Below are positions 11,934 through 19,692 of a stretch of DNA of 64,000 bases, piece after piece. Position 1 is the first letter of the stretch. Each line of letters opens with the position of its first letter. The position numbers and the translations under genes are program-made. This stretch comes from Mycobacterium sp. 852002-10029_SCH5224772. GTDB taxonomy: Bacteria; Actinomycetota; Actinomycetes; Mycobacteriales; Mycobacteriaceae. The stretch covers positions 1 through 64,000 of the forward strand of contig NZ_LZHT01000027.1 of the NCBI RefSeq assembly GCF_001667315.1, written 5' to 3'. The notes beneath the pieces were generated by a model. The model was not told the origin of the DNA, made no database searches, and saw nothing but the letters and a program-made list of their open reading frames with translations.

Positions 11934-12706
11934 TCGTACTTCCTCTTCGTCAGACGGCCCCGGGTATGCACCGCCGCGAGGCGGCAGGGCCGGCTGGCGG
12001 TGACCCCGGGACCGTTGGATCTGTACGCGCTGGCCGTCGCTGGCGACGACGGCTTCGTGCGTTGCGGCCCAAGCGCGTCGACGAGCAGGCAATGGCAAGC
12101 GAGTCAAGGGACTTGATCATCGGAATGTTAAATGAAATTTACTTCGTGTTTACGGTCCCGTGTGCGTCGGGCCGCCGGCTGCAAATTTGCCAGCGAGGTT
12201 ATGGCGTGTTCGCCGGACCATCGATGATCGACGCTCACACGCGCTTATGGCGGGCGTGAGCGCCATCGCGTCGCGCCGCACGCGGCCCTGGGCGGCGGCA
12301 CGGCAAATTATTCTCTGCTTGAATAAAACCCAACGATCCGCCTTGGACAGCCATAACCGATCGACGCACAAACGATCGACGGCTCGCGCCACCAGCGGCC
12401 CAGGGCATCGACGCGTGCTGGCCGACGCCTGCGGCCCCGGACGCTGGGATAGCAAACCGGCGCCCTGCTTCGCGCCTCGGCAAAGACTGCGGGGACCGGC
12501 TTCGCTCCACCAGCGTGATTCGTTTGCTGGCGGACCCGATGCGGGGAACGTGGCGGAGTGATCCCGCCACCGGAAAACTCCCGTAAGTTGACCATCTTTA
12601 CTTGTAGGCTGGTTCTAATCCGGTTTGGTTGACAAGAAATTTGGCAAAGGTGTGTGGCAGCGGCGCCGTAGCTGCGCATCGACCTCGCTGTGAACAGGAA
12701 CCAGAA
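11934..12706. other. 773-base gap without a convincing gene, divergent promoter region
   Basis: The gap lies between divergent PPE and cysC genes. Open frames in it (for example on the plus strand at 12160-12561) have arginine/serine-rich, shadow-like composition and no family resemblance. Two stretches, about 12115-12160 and 12590-12660, are visibly richer in A and T than the rest and probably hold promoters. A short dyad CGCTCAC/GTGAGCG spans 12232-12262. TTGACA at 12629 could be a -35 box for cysC, but no good -10 box follows at standard spacing. No riboswitch was recognised. Confidence 0.4.
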
Positions 12707-13414
12707 ATGTCGAACAACATCACCTGGCACGAACACAAGATCAGCCGCGGCGAGCGCGAGGAACTCAATGGCCACCACGGGTGCGTCATCTGGTTCACCG
12801 GGCTGAGTGGCAGCGGCAAGAGCACGGTCGCCAACATCGTCGAACAAAAGCTCTACGAGCGGGGCATCCGGAGCTATCTCCTGGACGGCGACAACGTCCG
12901 GTACGGGCTCAACGCCGGTGCGGAGCTGCTCGAGGAGCGCCATGGGCCCGCGTTCGCCAAGCGGTTCGGGCTGGGGTTTTCCGCCGAGGATCGTGAGGAG
13001 AACATTCGGCGGATCGGCGCGGTCGCGAAGCTGTTCTGCGAGGCCGGCGTCATCGCTTTGACCGCCTTCATCAGCCCTTACGTTCGTGATCGCGACGCGA
13101 TCCGGGCCACGCTGGGCGATGGCGATTTCCAGGAAATCTTCATCGATACCCCGATCGAGGTATGCGAACAGCGCGATCCCAAAGGCCTCTACAAGAAGGC
13201 CCGGGCCGGCGAGATCAAGGGATTCACCGGGATCGACGACCCGTACGAGGCCCCGACGCAGCCGGAGTTGCGGCTCGACGGCGGAACGAAGGACGCGGAC
13301 ACGCTCGCCGACGAAGTGATCGCCCACCTCCAGCGGGTAGGGGTCATCGAGACGCCCGACCGAGATCACGACGGCCGGGAAAGGAACCTGGAGAGTAACG
13401 AGGTCACGGCATGA
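12707..13414 (+). CDS. cysC: Adenylyl-sulfate (APS) kinase
   Basis: 235 residues. Phosphorylates adenosine 5'-phosphosulfate with ATP to give PAPS, the sulfate donor for sulfotransferases or substrate of PAPS reductase. P-loop GLSGSGKST at 32-40, DGDNVR at 60-65, FISPY at 121-125 and KGLYKKARAGEI at 159-170 are all family motifs. Between GLN (~67-69) and LGFS (~89) there is an insertion of about 18 residues compared with ordinary CysC domains. It marks a subfamily different from the CysC part of the mycobacterial CysNC fusion. ATG 12707 has AGGAA 6 bases upstream; an in-frame TTG at 12629 adds an unrelated 26-residue leader and is rejected. The stop overlaps the sat start by 4 bases (ATGA), so the two are translationally coupled. 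Confidence 0.93.
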   Translation: MSNNITWHEHKISRGEREELNGHHGCVIWFTGLSGSGKSTVANIVEQKLYERGIRSYLLDGDNVRYGLNAGAELLEERHGPAFAKRFGLGFSAEDREENIRRIGAVAKLFCEAGVIALTAFISPYVRDRDAIRATLGDGDFQEIFIDTPIEVCEQRDPKGLYKKARAGEIKGFTGIDDPYEAPTQPELRLDGGTKDADTLADEVIAHLQRVGVIETPDRDHDGRERNLESNEVTA

Positions 13415-14670
13415 ACTACACGGGTCACAACGGCAAACCGATCGTGGAGCGGGTGTCCACGGACGACGCGACCGGTCGGATGCAGGGGCTGCCGCGTGTT
13501 CCGATATCGAAGGCCACCGCGCACGAAGTCATCAGCCTTTCCTACGGCTTTTTCACCCCGCTGACCGGCTTCATGGGCCGCCAAGCGGTCGACGGGACCT
13601 TGGACGACTTCGCGCTGCCGGACGGGACGCTGTGGAGCATTCCGATCGTCTTCGACATGTCCGCCGACGACATCGCGACGCTCGATATCAAGGAAGGCGC
13701 CAGCGTAGTTCTCGACTATCTCGGCGCCCCCATGGCCATCTTCGACATCACCGAGATCTACGAGTACGACCTCGAGCGTATGGCCGAAAAGACATATGGC
13801 ACAACCGATCCCCGGCACCCGGGCGTCAAGAAGACGTTTGGCTACGAAAACCGCTTCATCGGCGGGGATATCACGCTGATCAACGAACCCGTTTTCCACG
13901 AGCCCTTCAAGAGCTTCTGGCTCACCCCGAAACAGCACAAGGACGCGCTGGCCCAGCGGCACTGGCAGCGGGCCGTCGCCCACCAGACCAGAAACGTTCC
14001 GCACACCGGCCACGAGGCGTTGATGAAGCAAGCGTGGTTGGCCGCGAACGAGGACCAGCCGGTCGACAACCTGAACACGGGCGTCCTGGTGAATGCCATC
14101 ATCGGCCAAAAGCGCGTAGGCGATTACATCGACGAGGCAATCCTGTTGGGGCAGAACGCCCTACGAACCAGCGGATATTTCCGCGAGAACGTGCACATGG
14201 TGTCTTTCACCCTCTGGGACATGCGGTATGCGGGGCCCCGCGAGGCGATCTTCCACGCGATTCTGCGGACGAACCTGGGCTGCACCCATCACATGTTCGG
14301 GCGCGACCACGCGGGCGTGGGCGACTTCTACCACCCCTATGACTCACAGAACATCCTCAAGCAATACCGGAGCCAGCTGGGCATCAAGCCGGTGTTCCTG
14401 CGGGAGAACTGGTATTGCCCGGTGTGTTTGGAAGTCACCAACTCGGCGCTGTGCGGCCACGATTCGCAGGCGCAAAGTTTCAGCGGCAGCCTGATACGGA
14501 GCATTCTGACAGACGAGGTCAAACCGACGCAGAAGGTGATGCGGCATGAGGTCTTCGAAGTCGTGATGGAATGCGCCGCCAAGCATGGTCGGGGTTCGCC
14601 GTTCGTCACCGAGGAATATCTGCGGGACAGACGGCCGGTCTTCACGCTCAACCAATTGGAGGGTTCGTGA
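13411..14670 (+). CDS. sat: Sulfate adenylyltransferase, single-chain Sat type
   Basis: 419 residues. Catalyses ATP + sulfate to APS + pyrophosphate; the product is the substrate of the adjacent APS kinase. This is the monomer-type Sat (PUA-like N-domain, then catalytic domain), not the GTPase-dependent CysD/CysN enzyme usual in mycobacteria. The catalytic motif QTRNVPHTGHE places HTGH (HxGH) at 198-201; GRDHAG is at 297-302. C336, C339, C348 and H350 form a plausible zinc site as in dissimilatory and archaeal-type Sats. A conserved SGSLIR follows. It is coupled to cysC by a 4-base overlap and to the next gene by another. Non-native type and cassette structure suggest horizontal acquisition (inference). 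Direction in vivo (assimilation or lipid sulfation) is not shown by the sequence. Confidence 0.93.
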   Translation: MNYTGHNGKPIVERVSTDDATGRMQGLPRVPISKATAHEVISLSYGFFTPLTGFMGRQAVDGTLDDFALPDGTLWSIPIVFDMSADDIATLDIKEGASVVLDYLGAPMAIFDITEIYEYDLERMAEKTYGTTDPRHPGVKKTFGYENRFIGGDITLINEPVFHEPFKSFWLTPKQHKDALAQRHWQRAVAHQTRNVPHTGHEALMKQAWLAANEDQPVDNLNTGVLVNAIIGQKRVGDYIDEAILLGQNALRTSGYFRENVHMVSFTLWDMRYAGPREAIFHAILRTNLGCTHHMFGRDHAGVGDFYHPYDSQNILKQYRSQLGIKPVFLRENWYCPVCLEVTNSALCGHDSQAQSFSGSLIRSILTDEVKPTQKVMRHEVFEVVMECAAKHGRGSPFVTEEYLRDRRPVFTLNQLEGS

Positions 14671-14984
14671 GCAGCGACGACAAGCAGATCAAGGTCAACG
14701 TCTGGATCAACGAGGAGCGGCTGGAAGCGTTGGCGAACGCCGGGATGGCGGACCTGGCGAATGAGGCTTTCGCAGGCATGAAACTGCTGGAGATTTACAC
14801 GACCGAAGAGCAGAAAAATATTGTCCTGCAGCGCTATCCGGGGTCGAAATACGATTCCGCCACCACCCAGTCCATCGAGTTGCTGCCCAAGCGGGCGAAG
14901 GACAGGCTGCTAGAGCTGTCGATCGCGATGCATTCCACCGGTCCCGACGTGATGGGCCGCTTTCTCGAGGAGACGCAACGCTGA
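14667..14984 (+). CDS. Small conserved-looking protein coupled to sat
   Basis: 105 residues starting from GTG 14667, which overlaps the sat stop (GTGA) and is preceded by GGAGGG. The protein begins SSDDKQIKVNVWINEERLE and contains an EIYTTEEQKNIVLQRYPG segment and several charged helices; it has no signal peptide, membrane segment or cysteine. I do not recognise a named domain with confidence. Tight coupling to sat argues for a role with ATP sulfurylase or its product, for example as a subunit or regulator, but this is guilt by association only. The next gene is convergent, starting its 3' end 28 bases away, so the plus-strand operon ends here. Confidence 0.75.
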   Translation: MSSDDKQIKVNVWINEERLEALANAGMADLANEAFAGMKLLEIYTTEEQKNIVLQRYPGSKYDSATTQSIELLPKRAKDRLLELSIAMHSTGPDVMGRFLEETQR

Positions 14985-15012
14985 GCCGCCGGTAGCGCCG
15001 CCGCCACCCCAC

Positions 15013-15699
15013 TCAAAGATCAGCTAGTCCAACCGCCAGCAGCACGCAGCCGACCGCGCCAAGCAGTGCGGCAACCTCGATGCGGCGCCGAGACCGGATC
15101 CAGTCCTGCAGCCCGGTCATCGCCGTGCGCGTTGCCGTGGGCGCCAACAGGTAGGCGACCAACGGAATCTCTACGAGGGCGAACGCTACGACATTGAACA
15201 TCACCAGCGCTCCCACTTGCGTCGTGACCGCCGCGCCGGACGCCAAGATGACCGCCAGGGCGGCCAGATAATCCACCGACGGCAGCGCGATGCCGAGGCC
15301 GGCGACTCCGGCGACCCACAGGGAACGTCCGTTCAGCAGCCGCCGGGCCCGAGCCGTCAGCCATGCCGGGCCGGCGCTGTCGCCGTCGGGAGGAACGCGG
15401 GGGGATCCGCTCCACCGGTCCGCGACGATCTTCGCCACCAGTACGGTGGCGGCCACCAGAGCCAGTGCGCCGATGAGTATCTGCACCCGGGGCAGCGTGA
15501 AGTATGTCGAGCGCAGCAGGACGCGCCGGAGGAGGAACAAGGCGGTGGCACCCACCGTCAAGCCCATTGCGAAGCCGCCGGCCAAAAATGCGAGCAGTTG
15601 CAGCAGCGGCCTGGGGCGATTCAGCATCAGCACCGCCATGCCGATCCGGAACGGTTCCAGGCTCACGGCAATGGCCATCACGCCGATGGTGAACAACAT
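15013..15699 (-). CDS. SfLAP/GAP-family integral membrane protein (sulfolipid- or glycolipid-addressing type)
   Basis: 228 residues with about six hydrophobic segments, starting within the first 20 residues. The opening AIAVSLEPFRIGM pattern and the paired membrane helices resemble the SfLAP family (Sap of the M. tuberculosis sulfolipid-1 locus, Gap of the M. smegmatis glycopeptidolipid locus). These small proteins help move large lipids across the inner membrane, usually with an MmpL transporter. No MmpL gene is present in this window. It lies 27 bases downstream of the fadD21-like gene on the same strand, so the two are probably one transcript. The start ATG 15699 has only a weak ribosome-binding site. 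Family call is good; the cargo is unknown. Confidence 0.8.
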   Translation of the reverse strand: MLFTIGVMAIAVSLEPFRIGMAVLMLNRPRPLLQLLAFLAGGFAMGLTVGATALFLLRRVLLRSTYFTLPRVQILIGALALVAATVLVAKIVADRWSGSPRVPPDGDSAGPAWLTARARRLLNGRSLWVAGVAGLGIALPSVDYLAALAVILASGAAVTTQVGALVMFNVVAFALVEIPLVAYLLAPTATRTAMTGLQDWIRSRRRIEVAALLGAVGCVLLAVGLADL

Positions 15700-15726
15700 C
15701 GCAGATATGGTGTGTCCCCGGGCCGC

Positions 15727-17463
15727 TCAGGCGTCCAGCCGGGTGAACTGTTGCCGTCGGTACTGCTCGACGCAGGCGGCCCGCCGGATCTTGCCGCTCG
15801 TCGTGGTGGGAATCGATCCCGGTGGCACCAGTACCAGGTCGGCGACATTGAGCCCGTGGGAGTCCGAAATCGCCGCGGTGACATCGTTCTTGACGATGTC
15901 GAGCTGGCGCAGCGCGTCCGCGTCGGAATCGCCGCGCTTCTTCAGTTCGATGATGGTCACCAGTTTCTCGGTCTCGTCCACCGGCACCGAGATCGCCGCG
16001 ACGCGGCCCCCGGTGATCGCCTGCACCGTCGACTCGATGTCCTCGGGATAGTGGTTGCGCCCGTAGACGATCAGCAAATCCTTCATCCTGCCCACGATGA
16101 ACATCTCGCCGTCGCAGATGAAACCGAGGTCCCCGGTGCGCAGCCACGGTCCCGCGGGGACGCCCGGCGACGGGTCGGCCAGGACGCCACCGAAGGTGCG
16201 CCGGGTTTCCTCCGGCTTTTGCCAGTAGCCGTCGGCCACGTTGTCGCCGTGGACCCAGATTTCACCGACCGTTCCGTCCGGGGACTGCGCGCTGGTGTCT
16301 GGGTCCACGATGCGCACCGTCGGCGAGGTCGGTGCGCCGTAGCTCAGCAGGGGTGTGCCGGTCTGGGCTGAACACCGTTGGGCGCTGCCCCGCGACAGCT
16401 TCTCCGGTTCGAAGTGAACGACGTTCGGGGCGCCGGTCCGCGCACGGCTGGACACGTAGACGGTCGCCTCCGCCAGGCCGTAGGACGGTTGCATCATGTC
16501 ATCGCGAAAGTTGTACGGGGCGAACCGTTTACAGAACCGGTCGAGCGTTGCGGGATGGATCCGTTCGGAGCCGCTGACGATGCGCAGGATGTTGCCCAGG
16601 TCGATTCCGGTCAAGTCGGCGTCGGTCGTCTTGCGCACGGCCAGCTCGAAGGCGAAGTTCGGTGCGGCGGAGAAGACCGGATTGTCTTGGGCCATCGCCT
16701 GGATCCAGCGTGCGGGCCGTTGCAGGAACGCGACCGGGCTCATCAGATCACCGGGATAGCCGCCCAGGATCGGAGCGATGACGCCTTGCATCAAACCCAT
16801 GTCGTGATAGAACGGCAGCCACGACACGCACACGCTGTTGGGCGGGGCCACGCCATCGGAGTCCGGAAAGTAGGCGGCCATCAGCTGCTGGAAATTCACG
16901 TGAAGATTCCGGTGCGAGACCATGACCCCGGCCGGAAGACGAGTGGAGCCCGACGTGTACTGCAGGTACGCCATGCCCGGTGCGTCGCTGACGCGCATGC
17001 TCGGCGGATTCGGGTCATCGAGACTCGGTGTGTCGACCTCGACGATGGCCGGGTTTGCCCCGTCCGGCCGCTGCAGGTGATCGCCGACGGTGGCGGCGGC
17101 CGCGGAGGTGGTGAGAACGACGGTGGGGCCGGTGTCGGCCAGGACGGCACCGACCCGGTCATCGTGCGTACCGGGCTGCGGAACCGAGAGCGGAACAGCG
17201 ATCAGCCCGGCCTGTATCGCGCCGAGGAACGCCACGATGTAGGGGAGGCCCTGGGGTGCAAGGATCACGGCCCGGTCCCCGGTGGCGCCGTACCGCTTGA
17301 CCTCGTGCGCAACGTTGAGGGTCCGCCGATACAGCTGCGCCCACGTCAGCGATTCGGTGACGCCCGTCCAGTCCTGCTCGTAATCGGTATAGCGGAGTGC
17401 CACATCGTCGGGCTGCAGACCGGCGCGTTCCCGCAGCACGGAGACAACCGACGAATGGTGCAT
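15727..17463 (-). CDS. fadD21: Fatty acyl-AMP ligase, FadD21-like
   Basis: 578 residues of the FAAL branch of the ANL adenylating family. It activates a fatty acid as acyl-AMP and hands it to a polyketide synthase rather than to CoA. Motifs seen: the P-loop-like [47 protein letters not shown], the adenylate-binding WLRTGDLGF and the hinge [21 protein letters not shown] terminal TTTSGKIRR lysine is retained. The size and FAAL-type HDMGL and PSYGLAEAT motifs match FadD21/FadD23/FadD28. In M. tuberculosis fadD21 (Rv1185c) serves Pks3/4 in acyltrehalose synthesis; here the MAS-type PKS at 3121-9492 is the obvious partner. The gene lies 105 bases downstream of a PPE2-like gene with no clear terminator between. 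Confidence 0.9.
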   Translation of the reverse strand: MHHSSVVSVLRERAGLQPDDVALRYTDYEQDWTGVTESLTWAQLYRRTLNVAHEVKRYGATGDRAVILAPQGLPYIVAFLGAIQAGLIAVPLSVPQPGTHDDRVGAVLADTGPTVVLTTSAAAATVGDHLQRPDGANPAIVEVDTPSLDDPNPPSMRVSDAPGMAYLQYTSGSTRLPAGVMVSHRNLHVNFQQLMAAYFPDSDGVAPPNSVCVSWLPFYHDMGLMQGVIAPILGGYPGDLMSPVAFLQRPARWIQAMAQDNPVFSAAPNFAFELAVRKTTDADLTGIDLGNILRIVSGSERIHPATLDRFCKRFAPYNFRDDMMQPSYGLAEATVYVSSRARTGAPNVVHFEPEKLSRGSAQRCSAQTGTPLLSYGAPTSPTVRIVDPDTSAQSPDGTVGEIWVHGDNVADGYWQKPEETRRTFGGVLADPSPGVPAGPWLRTGDLGFICDGEMFIVGRMKDLLIVYGRNHYPEDIESTVQAITGGRVAAISVPVDETEKLVTIIELKKRGDSDADALRQLDIVKNDVTAAISDSHGLNVADLVLVPPGSIPTTTSGKIRRAACVEQYRRQQFTRLDA

Positions 17464-17568
17464 GCGGGCTAGGTTACCGCTTCGGCTTTTTCGCGCATGC
17501 CGGTCGTGCGAGGCGGTTGCGTGGCCCGCGACCCACGAAATCGCCGCGAGCCAAACAACGTATGTCCC

Positions 17569-19245
17569 TTACGTTTTCGTCGCCGTCGGGTCGGCATCCC
17601 AGGTTCCCGGCATCAGCGGCGTGCGGGGGCCGTCGTCGAACTCGTCGACGCCGAGCGCGCTCAATCCCGCCGGTGCGGCGGCGGCCCTGGTGGGGATGGT
17701 TCCGGCGAACCCCATCGCCGGCGCGGGCCGGTCCGAGGCCGTCGTCGACAGCTCGGGCTCGAGGTCCATGTATTCGTACCCACGGCCGGGTTGGGTGACC
17801 TTGAGGCGTTGCCGGCGCTTCTTCGTCGCCTCTTCCTCCGGCTGTGCGACCGCCTCGGCCTCGGCGATGTCGCGCGTCGCCGCCGTCCTCGCGCGGGCGC
17901 TGGTGCTCGCTGCCCTGCGCGCGTCCGCGGCCAGGCCACCGACCATGTAGCCGAGGCCTTGCATCGCGGCCACCGGCGGTCCCGCCGGCGTCGGTGGTGG
18001 GCCCCCGGGCGTGGGCGCTGCGGGTGCGGAGGCCGGTGCGGAGGCCGGCGCCGGCGCGGGGGCGGGCGCCGGGGCCGGCGTGGGAGGCGGGGTGGGTGTC
18101 AGAGCCACCGGGACGAGCGCCGGGGCCGGAATGAACGGCACCACCGGGATGGCGTGCAGTCCCGCCAGACCGGCCAGGCCCGCCAAGCCCCCCACCAGGG
18201 TGGGCACGACCAACGGAACCACCGCGACGGTCAGCAGCGGCACGATGAGCGGGATCAGCACGATCATCTGCTCGAGCAACGTCTTGATCAGCGCGATGGT
18301 GTCGGTGATGATCGTGCCGATCACTTCGATGGTGGTGAACAGCAAGGTCCACGCGATCGTCGCGGGGTTGCCCGAGGCGAAGGCCGCCGCAAGATCCGCC
18401 GCGACAAAGCTGAACATTTGCGCCAGATAGCCGAAGTACGAACCGAAATCCATCGGGTAGCCGAGGGCGAAGGCGATGTTGAACGGGTTCAGGAAGCTCA
18501 AGGGGTTGCCCACTGACGGCAGCCACGGGTCGAAACCGGAAAACAGCGACTGGAAGAACGGATTGTTCATCAGCTGGTCGATCAACGGCTGGATGTACCT
18601 GTTGTAGAAGTCGACAAACCCGGTCTGCTCCAACCACTCCATCCACTGGTTCTGCGTGTCCGGAGGATACGACGACGACTGTTCCGACGTGGCCGCCAGC
18701 GCGCTGACCTTCATGACCTGCGGCGCCGGTTCGGCGTGCGGCGCGGTGGCCACCGCGGCGGTCGCCACACCCTCGTAGGTGCTCATCACGGTGGCGGCCT
18801 GGACCCACATCCGCGCGTAGTCGGCTTCGTTCACCGCGATCGGAATGGTGTTGATGCCAAAGAAATTCGTCGCCGTCAGGACCGCGTGGGTGGCGTGGTT
18901 GGCGGCCAACTCGGGCATCGTCGGCATGGCCGCCAACGCCGCGGTGTAGGCGGCGGCGGCAAGGTCCTGCTGGGCGGCCATGGTCGCGCTGTTTGCGCTG
19001 GCCTGCACCAGCCACGTCAGGTAGGGCGCATGCGCGGCCGCGTATGCCACGGCGGTCGGGCCGTCCCAGCTCCCGGCTTGCACGCCGCTCAGCAGCGCGG
19101 CCAGCTCGTCGGCCGACTCGGCATATTCCACGCTCAGCGAGCTCCACGTCGCCGCGGCGGCCAGCAGCGGGCCCGGCCCCGGTCCGCTGCTGAGCAGCGT
19201 TGCATGCACCTCCGGAGGGGAGGCCATCCAGATCGGGGACGTCAT
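17569..19245 (-). CDS. PPE family protein, PPW subfamily, PPE2-like
   Basis: 558 residues. The N-terminus TSPIWMASPPEVHATLLSSG is the PPE2-type start, with GSW at 58-60 and a helical PPE domain to ~180. A hydrophobic middle (~225-365) is followed by a Pro/Ala-rich linker (~380-425). A basic run KKRRQRLK lies at 475-482, with GRGYEYMDLEPE just after. GFAGT (512-516) and PLMPGTW (543-549) are the GFxGT and PxxPxxW motifs of the PPW subfamily. M. tuberculosis PPE2 (Rv0256c) was reported to enter macrophage nuclei through a basic signal; the basic run here is in the corresponding region. ATG 19245 is preceded by GGGGAG. Upstream on the same strand lies a cobalamin riboswitch, as recalled for PPE2. 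Downstream here are fadD21 and the SfLAP gene instead of cobQ1/cobU. Confidence 0.92.
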   Translation of the reverse strand: MTSPIWMASPPEVHATLLSSGPGPGPLLAAAATWSSLSVEYAESADELAALLSGVQAGSWDGPTAVAYAAAHAPYLTWLVQASANSATMAAQQDLAAAAYTAALAAMPTMPELAANHATHAVLTATNFFGINTIPIAVNEADYARMWVQAATVMSTYEGVATAAVATAPHAEPAPQVMKVSALAATSEQSSSYPPDTQNQWMEWLEQTGFVDFYNRYIQPLIDQLMNNPFFQSLFSGFDPWLPSVGNPLSFLNPFNIAFALGYPMDFGSYFGYLAQMFSFVAADLAAAFASGNPATIAWTLLFTTIEVIGTIITDTIALIKTLLEQMIVLIPLIVPLLTVAVVPLVVPTLVGGLAGLAGLAGLHAIPVVPFIPAPALVPVALTPTPPPTPAPAPAPAPAPASAPASAPAAPTPGGPPPTPAGPPVAAMQGLGYMVGGLAADARRAASTSARARTAATRDIAEAEAVAQPEEEATKKRRQRLKVTQPGRGYEYMDLEPELSTTASDRPAPAMGFAGTIPTRAAAAPAGLSALGVDEFDDGPRTPLMPGTWDADPTATKT

Positions 19246-19464
19246 CGATCGCTCCCCGGGACCGTGGCGAAACCCCTTGCCGCAGCGGCCAAGCGGATGA
19301 GGCCAGGGCCCGGGGGGCGGTGCCCCCGGTTGCGTGCATCGGTGTGACGAGAGTGGGCGCGGCGGCGCGGCGCCGCATCGATGGCGGCGTTGATGGCCAC
19401 CCATGCTGAGGGAAACATGGACGTTGACAGCTCTCTCGGGGTACACCCGCCCCGGGTCGCAGGA

Positions 19465-19605
19465 CGCGATGACGCGAGTGTCCTGGCTCTCGGATCGCTG
19501 CTCGCCTCGCCTTCCAGCTTTTCAGCCGTGGCCGTTGAGGGTCGCTCCCCGATGACAGTGGCGGGACCGCGCCGGATTCGCACCGGCTTCCTGCGTCGTC
19601 ATCAC
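19465..19605 (-). promoter_or_regulatory. Cobalamin (adenosylcobalamin) riboswitch aptamer
   Basis: Read on the minus strand, the segment contains GGAAGCCGGTGCGAATCCGG, followed by CGGTCCCGCCACTGT with the B12-box core near 19555-19570. Further on comes GAGCCAGGACACTC near 19476-19489. These are the conserved core elements of the cobalamin riboswitch in order. The closing stem is visible as GATGACG (19597-19603) pairing with CGTCATC (19468-19474). The aptamer lies in the 447-base gap 19246-19692, with about 220 bases from its 3' end to the start of the PPE2-like gene at 19245. Such riboswitches normally lower expression when cobalamin is bound. Edges are approximate and the expression platform was not resolved. 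Confidence 0.92.
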
Positions 19606-19692
19606 CTTACGGGGTGACATTCTTGCATCCCCTGGGAGCAAATGCCGTCAAATCTTCCGAAGGCGGTCGGTGCGGGCCGCCGGGTCGCCGCC

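Noticed and set aside
12160..12561. Plus-strand open frame of 133 codons in the pre-cysC gap
   Set aside because: No recognisable domain, Arg/Ser-rich composition and no ribosome-binding site.
12629..12706. TTG-started N-terminal extension of CysC
   Set aside because: No homology in the added 26 residues; the ATG at 12707 has a proper AGGAA and gives the family start.
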